Assembly: GCA_937898095.1 (NCBI GenBank)
Contig: CALDKR010000226.1
Coordinates: forward strand, 1 to 13,508
From: an uncultured Rhodoluna sp.
GTDB lineage: Bacteria; Actinomycetota; Actinomycetes; Actinomycetales; Microbacteriaceae
DNA length: 13,508 nucleotides
Direction of reading: 5' to 3'
Part shown: positions 7,805 to 13,508 of the stretch, piece by piece
Position numbering within the stretch: position 1 is the first letter of the stretch
Layout of the letters: the number at the start of each line of letters is the position of its first letter
The notes under the pieces: generated by a model
Database searches by the model: none
What the model was told of the DNA's origin: nothing
Seen by the model: only the letters and a program-made list of their open reading frames with translations
Program-made: the position numbers and the translations under genes

Positions 7805-7833
7805 TTGCCCCCAAGTCGAACAGCGATGATAGT
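7805..7833 (+). promoter_or_regulatory. Candidate promoter for recG
   Basis: TTGCCC (7805-7810) and GATAGT (7828-7833) are separated by 17 nt and resemble -35 and -10 hexamers. The -10 ends 3 nt before the recG ATG, so transcription would start at or just inside the codon. An alternative -10, GATGAT at 7825-7830, lies 6 nt before the ATG. Either reading implies little or no leader, and there is no Shine-Dalgarno. Confidence 0.35.
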
Positions 7834-7836
7834 TGC

Positions 7837-10050
7837 ATGCTTTTGCCAACCCAGCCACTTGATCGCATGCTCGGCGATCGCACGGCGAAGGCGTTTGCGC
7901 GACATCTGGGGCTTAAAACGGTTAGTGATTTGCTGCAACATTTTCCGCGTCGATATTCATCACGCGGCGAATTGACGCCTATCGATCAGATTCCGCTGGG
8001 GGAGTCAGTCACGGTTGTGGCTGACATTCTTGAGGTTCGCGAACGCCGAATGAAGGGCAAAAACGGCAGCATTCTCGAGGTGCGCATCACCGACGGTCAC
8101 GGCTACATGAGCCTCACGTTTTTCAACCAGGCCTGGCGCGCCAAAGATTTGAAGGTCGGCATGCGCGGCTTGTTTGCCGGCAAAATCGGCAGCTATCAGG
8201 GCAAGCTCCAGCTGGCGCACCCTGACTACGAACTATTTCCGGATGAAATTTCTGATCAAGACGCCAAGCGTTGGGCAGATTTGCCGATCCCGATTTATCC
8301 CGCCGCTTCAAGCGTCACAACTTGGGCAATCGCACGAGCAATGGCGGTTGTTCTAGACACACTCGAGCCAATTCAAGACGAACTGCCGGTCGAAATTATC
8401 GAAGCGAATCGCCTGATGCCTTTGGCTGAGGCAATCGAAAAAATTCATCGGCCGCAGGTTCACGATGATTGGCACCAAGCTCGAGAGACTTTGAAATATC
8501 ACGAGGCTTTCTTGCTGCAGTCAATTCTGGTCAAGCGGCGACTAGAAAATCAGCACACCGAAGCAACGGCTCGAATTTCACTTTCGGGTGCAAAACTCTC
8601 AGCCTTCGACGCTGGGCTGCCTTTTCAGTTGACCAACGGGCAGATTTTGGTCGGCAATCAAATTGCCGAAGACCTCGCCAAATCACATCCGATGAATCGC
8701 CTGCTGCAGGGTGAGGTTGGCTCTGGCAAGACGTTGGTTGCACTAAGGGCAATGCTCTTGGTCGCAGATGCCGGCGGTCAATCTGCGCTTTTGGCACCAA
8801 CCGAGGTTCTTGCATCTCAGCACTTTAGGTCAATTGAAAAAACGTTGATTCAGACTCTCGGAGTCGAGGGGGCTAAATCAGTTGGGCTAACCCTGCTGAC
8901 CGGGCAAATGCCAGCGGCAGAGCGCAAAAGAGCGTTGTTGCAGATTGTTAGCGGCAAAGCGCAAATTGTGGTTGGCACGCACGCGCTAATCGCCGATCGA
9001 GTCGAGTTCATGGATCTCGGCTTGGTGATCATCGATGAGCAGCATCGGTTTGGTGTTGAGCAGCGCGAAGCACTGAGACTCAAAGGCAAGTTGCCGCCGC
9101 ACGTGCTCACCATGACTGCAACTCCGATTCCGCGCACGCTGGCAGTGACGGTTTTCGGCGACCTCGATGTTTCGACACTCACCGAATTGCCTGGTGGGCG
9201 GCAGCCAATCAGCTCTCATGTGGTTCAGCTCGCTCAGGGGGCACTTGTGGCACGCACTTGGCAGCGCATTGCCGAAGAGGTTGCCCAGGGCAGGCAGGCA
9301 TTTGTGGTTTGTTCTCGCATTGATGAAGACGACCCAGGCGTTGACCTAATCGAAACCGGCGGTGCCGCCGAAGATGAGCCCGAGTTTTTAGACGGCACAG
9401 ATTCAATGGCCGCTGAATTCGCAAAAAAGCCCAAACCAAACTTGGCATCAGTTGCGACCATGACTCAAGCGTTGCGCGATATTCCTAGCCTTGCCGGCCT
9501 GAGCATTGACATGCTTCACGGGCGCATGACGACTGAACAAAAAGCCGAGGTGATGGGTCGCTTTGCCGCCGGCGAACTAGACATTTTGGTTTCAACCACC
9601 GTGATCGAAGTTGGCGTCGATGTTCCTAACGCAACCGTGATGGTGGTGCTCGATGCCGATCGATTCGGAGTTAGTCAGTTGCATCAGTTGCGTGGGCGAG
9701 TGGGGCGCGGAGAACATGCCGGGCTGTGCCTTCTGCTCACCGCCGCCGAATCGGGCAGCCTGGCCCTCGAGCGAGTCGAGGCAGTGGCTAAAACCAGCGA
9801 TGGCTTTGCATTGAGCGAAATCGACCTTGAGCTTCGCCGAGAAGGCGATGTGTTGGGCAGCATGCAATCTGGCGGGCGCTCAAGCCTGAAGTTGCTTCGG
9901 GTGATTGCCGACTCAAAAATGATTCAGACTGCCCGAGCTGAGGCTGAGAGAGTGCTGGCGGCTGACCCGACTCTAGAAAGACACCCGGTATTAGCCGAGG
10001 TTCTCGATCGCATAGATCGAGCAGCACAAGAAAATCTGGCCAAGTCTTAA
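7837..10050 (+). CDS. recG: ATP-dependent DNA helicase RecG
   Basis: A 737-residue superfamily-2 helicase. Residues about 45-135 form the OB-fold wedge domain that grips branched DNA. The helicase core carries Walker A GEVGSGKT (292-299), Walker B/DExH as DEQH (400-403), motif III TATPIPRTLA (427-436), and motif VI QLRGRVGRG (617-625), preceded by STTVIEVGVDVPNA (586-599). The C-terminal DLELRREGDVLGSMQSG (663-679) matches the RecG TRG region. RecG regresses stalled replication forks and branch-migrates Holliday junctions in the cytoplasm. Between the two helicase lobes (about 496-540) is an acidic, probably flexible insertion also known in actinobacterial RecG, and longer than in E. coli. 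ATG 7837 keeps the normal N-terminal block LDRMLGDRTAKAF. The gene stands 51 bp from divergent rsmD and 26 bp before coaD. Confidence 0.97.
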   Translation: MLLPTQPLDRMLGDRTAKAFARHLGLKTVSDLLQHFPRRYSSRGELTPIDQIPLGESVTVVADILEVRERRMKGKNGSILEVRITDGHGYMSLTFFNQAWRAKDLKVGMRGLFAGKIGSYQGKLQLAHPDYELFPDEISDQDAKRWADLPIPIYPAASSVTTWAIARAMAVVLDTLEPIQDELPVEIIEANRLMPLAEAIEKIHRPQVHDDWHQARETLKYHEAFLLQSILVKRRLENQHTEATARISLSGAKLSAFDAGLPFQLTNGQILVGNQIAEDLAKSHPMNRLLQGEVGSGKTLVALRAMLLVADAGGQSALLAPTEVLASQHFRSIEKTLIQTLGVEGAKSVGLTLLTGQMPAAERKRALLQIVSGKAQIVVGTHALIADRVEFMDLGLVIIDEQHRFGVEQREALRLKGKLPPHVLTMTATPIPRTLAVTVFGDLDVSTLTELPGGRQPISSHVVQLAQGALVARTWQRIAEEVAQGRQAFVVCSRIDEDDPGVDLIETGGAAEDEPEFLDGTDSMAAEFAKKPKPNLASVATMTQALRDIPSLAGLSIDMLHGRMTTEQKAEVMGRFAAGELDILVSTTVIEVGVDVPNATVMVVLDADRFGVSQLHQLRGRVGRGEHAGLCLLLTAAESGSLALERVEAVAKTSDGFALSEIDLELRREGDVLGSMQSGGRSSLKLLRVIADSKMIQTARAEAERVLAADPTLERHPVLAEVLDRIDRAAQENLAKS

Positions 10051-10064
10051 TCGAATTCGAGCGG

Positions 10065-10070
10065 TAACCT
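10065..10070 (+). promoter_or_regulatory. Candidate leaderless -10 element for coaD operon
   Basis: TAACCT (TANNNT) is followed by exactly 6 nt and then ATG 10077. There is no Shine-Dalgarno between recG's stop and this ATG. The arrangement repeats that of the PIG-L and DCC genes and suggests a leaderless mRNA starting the coaD-to-mutM unit. Confidence 0.5.
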
Positions 10071-10076
10071 ATTCGC

Positions 10077-10595
10077 ATGGCAAGCATTGCGGTTTATCCG
10101 GGTTCATTCGACCCCATCACTCTCGGCCACCTTGATATCGCGGTTCGAGCAGCCAAGCTTTTTGAAGAGGTGCACATCGTCGTAGTGCACAACCCGGCCA
10201 AATCGCCAAGGTTCACTAGCGAAGAGCGAGTTCAGCTGATTCGCGCAAGCCTGGTCGAGATCGGCGCTCACGAGGTTAAGAACTCAGAGATCGTGGTCGA
10301 CACACTTGATAGCGGTTTGCTGGTTGATTATTGCCGTATGGTGGGCGCGAGTGCGCTCGTCAAGGGCATCAGAACCAACGTCGATGTCGACTATGAGCTG
10401 CCAATGGCTCAGGTGAATCGCGATTTGTCTGGCGTCGAAACTGTGTTCATTCCCGCCGATCCAGCCCACGGTTACATCTCAAGTTCGCTGGTTCGCCAGG
10501 TTGCAGATTTGGGCGGTTCGGTGGCGAAATATGTTTCTGCTCCAGTCGCTAAGGCGCTAGAAGTTTCAGCTATTAACCGAAAGGCACAAGCGTGA
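10077..10595 (+). CDS. coaD: Phosphopantetheine adenylyltransferase CoaD
   Basis: A 172-residue nucleotidyltransferase that transfers AMP from ATP to 4'-phosphopantetheine, giving dephospho-CoA, the penultimate step of coenzyme A synthesis. The N-terminal PGSFDPITLGHLD (8-20) contains the (T/H)xGH motif as TLGH, with His18 binding the ATP phosphates. The central block RTNVDVDYELPMAQVNRDL and the C-terminal ISSSLVR (134-140) are the other family signatures. Length is close to the usual ~160 residues, with a short C-terminal tail ending NRKAQA. The ATG has a TAACCT -10-like box 6 nt upstream and no Shine-Dalgarno. The stop overlaps the GTG start of the DUF177 gene by 4 bp (GTGA), so the two are translationally coupled, a common actinobacterial arrangement. 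Confidence 0.96.
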   Translation: MASIAVYPGSFDPITLGHLDIAVRAAKLFEEVHIVVVHNPAKSPRFTSEERVQLIRASLVEIGAHEVKNSEIVVDTLDSGLLVDYCRMVGASALVKGIRTNVDVDYELPMAQVNRDLSGVETVFIPADPAHGYISSSLVRQVADLGGSVAKYVSAPVAKALEVSAINRKAQA

Positions 10596-11107
10596 GCAAG
10601 GCTCAAAATCCTTATTTAATCAACGTGCATGACCTCATGCACAAGCCCGGAACAATGCGTCGTTTCGACGAAGATATTGTCGCCCCAGAGGCACTGGGCA
10701 CCGAAGTCTGCGGTGTTCCAGCGGGTGAGACTCTCGAGCTAGAGACTCGAATTGAGTCTGTTCACGAGGGAATTCTGGTCACCGGAACGGTATTCACAGA
10801 CGGAAATGCTGTCTGCAGCAGGTGCCTAGAACCACTTTCTCTGGATGTCGAGGTGGATTTTCAGGAACTTTTCGCCTATTCTGTAGACAACGAAGATGAT
10901 TTCGCCGTCACTGACGAGCAAATTAATCTTGAGCAAGTCATCCGTGACGCGGTAGTGTTAAGCCTTCCGTTCCAACCAGTTTGCAGCAACGACTGTCTAG
11001 GTCTATGCCCAACCTGCGGAGTCAAGATGGCTGACAACCCGCAACATCAGCACGATGCGCCAATTGATTCACGGTGGAACGCGCTAGCTAGCTTTAAGGA
11101 AGATTGA
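10592..11107 (+). CDS. DUF177/YceD-family protein with cysteine metal motif
   Basis: A 171-residue member of the DUF177 (YceD) family, nearly always encoded just before rpmF. Two cysteine clusters are present: CSRC at 75-78 followed by LEPL, and CSNDCLGLCPTCG with cysteines at 131, 135, 139 and 142, likely a structural zinc site. The C-terminal SRWNALASF (160-168) is the usual DPRWAAL-type ending. In bacteria the family is linked to ribosomal protein gene rpmF and in plants to 23S rRNA accumulation, so a role in large-subunit assembly is likely but not proven. The start is GTG 10592 inside the coaD stop (4-bp overlap). Its last codons hold AAGGA (11096-11100), the ribosome binding site of rpmF, which begins 1 nt after the stop. 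Confidence 0.92.
   Translation: MSKAQNPYLINVHDLMHKPGTMRRFDEDIVAPEALGTEVCGVPAGETLELETRIESVHEGILVTGTVFTDGNAVCSRCLEPLSLDVEVDFQELFAYSVDNEDDFAVTDEQINLEQVIRDAVVLSLPFQPVCSNDCLGLCPTCGVKMADNPQHQHDAPIDSRWNALASFKED
11096..11100 (+). promoter_or_regulatory. Ribosome binding site of rpmF inside the DUF177 gene
   Basis: AAGGA ends 8 nt before ATG 11109. It lies within the last codons of the DUF177 gene, tying rpmF translation to the upstream gene. Confidence 0.7.
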
Positions 11108-11108
11108 A

Positions 11109-11312
11109 ATGCCAGTACCTAAGAGACGCCTCTCACGAGCACGCACTCACGCACGTCGTTCACAGTGGAAGGCCGCTGAGGTTGCACTAGTAAAGACTGT
11201 TGAGAACGGCAAGACCGTTTACAGCCTTCCTCACCGCGCCAAGTTGGTTGAAGACTCAGCCGGCAACGCACTGTTCCTTGAATACAAGGGCCGCAAGGTC
11301 GCTGACGCGTAA
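11109..11312 (+). CDS. rpmF: Large-subunit ribosomal protein bL32, cysteine-free form
   Basis: A 67-residue very basic protein beginning PVPKRRLSRARTHARRSQWKA, the universal bL32 N-terminus. It is a structural protein of the 50S subunit near the exit tunnel. Many bL32 proteins bind zinc through four cysteines in the second half; this one has no cysteine at all and keeps only the surrounding framework, including the terminal LEYKGRKV. It is therefore the zinc-independent (C-minus) form, as is common in actinobacteria. It starts 1 nt after the DUF177 stop and uses AAGGA within that gene as its ribosome binding site. A short hairpin begins at its own stop codon, ahead of rnc. Confidence 0.96.
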   Translation: MPVPKRRLSRARTHARRSQWKAAEVALVKTVENGKTVYSLPHRAKLVEDSAGNALFLEYKGRKVADA

Positions 11313-11320
11313 TCACGCGT
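11305..11320 (+). other. Short hairpin at the rpmF/rnc junction
   Basis: ACGCGT-AATC-ACGCGT forms a 6-bp GC-rich stem with a 4-nt loop that spans the rpmF stop codon and is followed by TTCTT. It could be a weak terminator, an attenuator or an mRNA 3'-end stabiliser that lowers rnc relative to rpmF. Each arm is itself palindromic, so chance cannot be excluded. Confidence 0.35.
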
Positions 11321-11335
11321 TTCTTCGACTAAGCA

Positions 11336-12082
11336 ATGAATCTAGAAGGTCTGCTCAATCGCCTCGGCGTTGACATTGAACCGAAACTTCTAGAACAAGC
11401 ACTTACTCACCGCTCGTATGCATACGAGAATGGTCGACTACCCAACAACGAACGCCTAGAGTTTCTCGGCGATGCGGTGTTGGGTTTTGTCGTTACCGCA
11501 CACATTCACGCGACTCTAAAGCGTCTGCCTGAGGGCGAGCTAACCAAGGTCAAAAACGCAGTTGTCTCGGCGCGCGCACTCGCAACTGCAGCCAATCAGC
11601 TTGGTCTCGGTGAATATCTGCGCCTGGGTCGCGGTGAGGTTCAAACCGGTGGTCACGCAAAAACCAATCTGCTTGCCGATGCATTCGAGGCAATTTTGGG
11701 CGCTGCTTATGTCTCAAGCGGTCTTGACGCAGCTCAGGCCATCATCGAAAAATTCGTTTATCCGATGCTTGAAAACCCCGATGAACTGCGCAAGAACTCT
11801 GACCCCAAGACCACCTTGCAAGAGCGTTCACAGGCGCTAGGCACCGGTGCGCCTAGTTATGAAACAAGTCACACCGGCCCAGATCACGAGCGCACTTTCT
11901 TTGCAAAAGTTTTTATTGACGATCAAGTTTTGGGCGAGGGCGAAGGCCGCAGCAAAAAACTAGCCGAGACCAACGCGGCAATAATCGCACTTGCCAAACT
12001 TGCTGAAACAAAACCAGAGCCAGCAAAAGCAAGCGCATCAAAGCAAAAGCAATCTAAACCGGTCGCAAAAAAGGTTCTATAG
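11336..12082 (+). CDS. rnc: Ribonuclease III
   Basis: A 248-residue double-strand-specific endoribonuclease that processes rRNA precursors and other structured RNA in the cytoplasm. The catalytic domain has the signature NERLEFLGDAVLG with Glu39 and Asp46, and the second metal pair Asp115 and Glu118 in LADAFEAILGAAY. These match E. coli Glu38, Asp45, Asp114 and Glu117. The double-stranded RNA binding domain covers about 156-222, with GEGEGRSKKLAETNAA near its end. The last ~25 residues are a Lys/Ala/Pro/Ser-rich tail beyond the fold, probably disordered and RNA-attracting. It follows rpmF by 23 bp, across a small hairpin, without a clear Shine-Dalgarno. Its stop codon TAG is immediately followed by the mutM ATG. 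Confidence 0.96.
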   Translation: MNLEGLLNRLGVDIEPKLLEQALTHRSYAYENGRLPNNERLEFLGDAVLGFVVTAHIHATLKRLPEGELTKVKNAVVSARALATAANQLGLGEYLRLGRGEVQTGGHAKTNLLADAFEAILGAAYVSSGLDAAQAIIEKFVYPMLENPDELRKNSDPKTTLQERSQALGTGAPSYETSHTGPDHERTFFAKVFIDDQVLGEGEGRSKKLAETNAAIIALAKLAETKPEPAKASASKQKQSKPVAKKVL

Positions 12083-13024
12083 ATGCCCGAGCTTCCCGAG
12101 GTTGAAACCGTTCGGGCTGGCTTGGCCCCCGAACTGACTGGCGCGGTCATTCGCGACATCCGTGTTTTTGACGCCCGATCGCTAAAGCGCCACCCGGGCT
12201 CGGTCGAAGATTTCGTTTTTGCTCTCACAAACGCCCGCATTGAGGGCGTTGCCCGCCGTGGCAAATTTTTGTGGCTGCCCCTAACGCTTGATGCCGCGAA
12301 AGCAAAGCCTGAAGACCGCTTGGCGCTTGTCGGCCACCTTGGAATGAGCGGGCAGATGTTGCTTCGCGAGCCCGATGCCGAACCAGACAAACTGACTCGC
12401 GTTTCATTCACTGCCGAAAAACCCGATGGCACGATTGTCGAATTTAGATTTGTTGATCAGCGCATTTTTGGCTCTTTGGCTATCGACGATCTTGTCGAAG
12501 TGACCGATGGGGCGACCGCGGGTTTTAGCAACGGCGTTGCCGAAGGCTCATGGTGGCAAAATCTGATTCCCAAGTCGGCAGCCCACATTTCGCGCGACCC
12601 GCTAGACCCGGCCTTCAATGAGGCAAATGTTTTGGCTAAGTTCAAAAAGAAGAACTCGGGCATCAAGAGGGTTTTGCTTGATCAGGGCACATTGAGCGGC
12701 GTTGGCAACATTTATGCCGACGAGGCGCTTTGGCGAAGCAAGCTTCACTATGACCAGCCGTCTAATTCACTCAGCAAATCCAAAGCCGCAGAGTTGCTAA
12801 ATCACGTTAGAGAAATTCTTCGCGATGCCGTTGCTGAAGGTGGAACCAGTTTTGATGAGCAATATAAAAACGTGAACGGTGAGAGTGGCTATTTTGCAGT
12901 TTCACTGAATGCATATGGCATGACCGGCCTGCCTTGCAAGCGTTGCGGTGCATCGATCGTTAGAGAAACTTGGATGAACCGCGGTTCGCACTTCTGCCCG
13001 CGTTGCCAGAGGCTGAAGAAGTAA
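12083..13024 (+). CDS. mutM: Formamidopyrimidine-DNA glycosylase (Fpg/MutM)
   Basis: A 313-residue base-excision repair enzyme that removes 8-oxoguanine and ring-opened purines and nicks the resulting abasic site. After Met removal the catalytic N-terminus is Pro-Glu (MPELPEVETVR). Lys61 in RRGKFLWL, HLGMSGQML (85-93), DQRIFG (125-130) and GVGNIYADEALW (206-217) are the expected DNA-binding and catalytic landmarks. The C-terminal zinc finger is CKRC and CPRC (Cys285, 288, 305, 308), with Arg300 in NRGSHF as the phosphate-binding arginine. It is longer than E. coli MutM (269) because of an insertion around 137-165 rich in Gly, Ala and Trp, plus a short one near 70-80. It starts directly after the rnc stop; AAAAAAGG ending 8 nt upstream can serve as ribosome binding site. 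The rnc-mutM-smc order is standard in actinobacteria. Confidence 0.96.
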   Translation: MPELPEVETVRAGLAPELTGAVIRDIRVFDARSLKRHPGSVEDFVFALTNARIEGVARRGKFLWLPLTLDAAKAKPEDRLALVGHLGMSGQMLLREPDAEPDKLTRVSFTAEKPDGTIVEFRFVDQRIFGSLAIDDLVEVTDGATAGFSNGVAEGSWWQNLIPKSAAHISRDPLDPAFNEANVLAKFKKKNSGIKRVLLDQGTLSGVGNIYADEALWRSKLHYDQPSNSLSKSKAAELLNHVREILRDAVAEGGTSFDEQYKNVNGESGYFAVSLNAYGMTGLPCKRCGASIVRETWMNRGSHFCPRCQRLKK

Positions 13025-13106
13025 ATCCGGGCCCTGAAAATGGGGTATTTTTGAGGTTTGCGAACTTGTCGCATTATTTGACTAGTCATGAGGGGCGGTA
13101 TTCAGC

Positions 13107-13508
13107 TTGTATTTAAAAAGCTTGACCCTCAAAGGCTTTAAGTCTTTTGCTCAACCGACCACTTTTGCATTTGAGCCAGGCGTCACCGCTGTCGTCGGCC
13201 CCAACGGTTCGGGCAAGTCAAACGTGGTCGACGCACTCGCCTGGGTTATGGGCGAGCAGGGTGCCAAAACCCTTCGCGGTGGAAAAATGGAAGACGTCAT
13301 TTTCGCCGGCACCTCGACCAAGGGCCCGCTGGGTCGTGCAGAGGTCATTCTCACGATTGACAACTCAGATGGTGCTTTGCCAATCGACTATTCAGAAGTG
13401 ACTATTAGCCGCACCCTGTTTAGAAACGGCGGCAGCGAATATGCCATTAATGGTGAGGCTGTGCGTCTGCTTGATGTTCAAGAGTTGCTGTCAGACTCGG
13501 GCCTTGGC
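13107..13508 (+). CDS. smc: Chromosome segregation ATPase SMC (N-terminal part, runs off the window)
   Basis: The first 134 codons of SMC, which normally exceeds 1100 residues. The N-terminus YLKSLTLKGFKSFAQPTTF leads into Walker A GPNGSGKSN at 31-39. Next come VVDALAWVMGEQGAKTLRGGKMEDVIFAG-type residues and the Q-loop region, then NSDGALPIDYSEVTISRTLF, wording characteristic of Microbacteriaceae SMC. The protein forms a ring with ScpA/ScpB that organises and segregates the chromosome. The only usable start is TTG 13107: upstream in frame there is a TGA at 13089-13091 and no ATG or GTG. AGGGGCGG (13091-13098) lies 8 nt before the TTG as a moderate ribosome binding site. A separate 82-bp gap after mutM could hold its own promoter. 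Confidence 0.95.
   Translation, partial: MYLKSLTLKGFKSFAQPTTFAFEPGVTAVVGPNGSGKSNVVDALAWVMGEQGAKTLRGGKMEDVIFAGTSTKGPLGRAEVILTIDNSDGALPIDYSEVTISRTLFRNGGSEYAINGEAVRLLDVQELLSDSGLG

Noticed and set aside
8531..8815. Minus-strand ORF opposite recG, with other antisense ORFs in recG and typA
   Set aside because: All lie wholly within genes with complete motif sets, have atypical composition and show no independent signals.
11923..12432. Long minus-strand ORF (169 codons) across the rnc/mutM junction
   Set aside because: It is the complement of two well-recognised plus-strand genes, is Ser/Arg/Ala-rich as antisense shadows are, and has no recognisable motif or ribosome binding site.
13031..13052. 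Possible terminator after mutM (CCC...GGG then TTTTT)
   Set aside because: The stem is only 3-4 bp, too weak for an intrinsic terminator despite the T-run.

Overview
The window looks like a stretch of core chromosome from a small-genome actinobacterium, most likely Microbacteriaceae, possibly the freshwater Luna group (Rhodoluna/Aquiluna-like). Three things point there: the gene order coaD-DUF177-rpmF-rnc-mutM-smc; the typA / MshB-type deacetylase / seven-iron ferredoxin / DapC-type aminotransferase order, which echoes the Rv1165-Rv1178 region of Mycobacterium tuberculosis as I recall it; and an SMC N-terminus typical of Microbacteriaceae. Base composition is only slightly above 50% GC by eye, low for that family and fitting its streamlined aquatic members. 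The genus is inference.

Layout. Positions 1-1146 hold a tightly overlapping minus-strand operon: a DCC-family thiol-disulfide oxidoreductase, a LysE-type exporter, and the first 21 codons of an unrecognised protein cut by the window edge. A 171-bp divergent spacer leads into plus-strand typA (ribosome-associated GTPase). Next come a PIG-L/MshB-type deacetylase carrying an extra C-terminal membrane domain, a 3Fe-4S/4Fe-4S ferredoxin, a DapC-type aminotransferase (lysine/diaminopimelate synthesis) and citrate synthase. A strong bidirectional terminator at 7156-7203 separates citrate synthase from the convergent minus-strand rsmD (16S rRNA methyltransferase).

rsmD and recG (replication-fork helicase) diverge from a 51-bp spacer. 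From recG rightwards everything is on the plus strand: coaD (coenzyme A synthesis), a DUF177/YceD zinc-motif protein, rpmF (ribosomal protein bL32), rnc (RNase III), mutM (8-oxoguanine repair) and the start of smc (chromosome condensation), which runs off the end. Junctions from coaD to mutM overlap or nearly abut, indicating one transcription unit that mixes ribosome biogenesis and genome maintenance.

There is no mobile element, CRISPR array, tRNA, rRNA, phage or defence gene, and no gene-free stretch over 300 bases. I found no undescribed multi-gene system. The more interesting points are small: a repeated leaderless-promoter arrangement (TANNNT exactly 6 nt before ATG) at three unit heads, a deacetylase-membrane fusion, a possible short ORF overlapping the typA start, a hairpin at the rpmF/rnc junction, and an unidentified third gene in the LysE operon.
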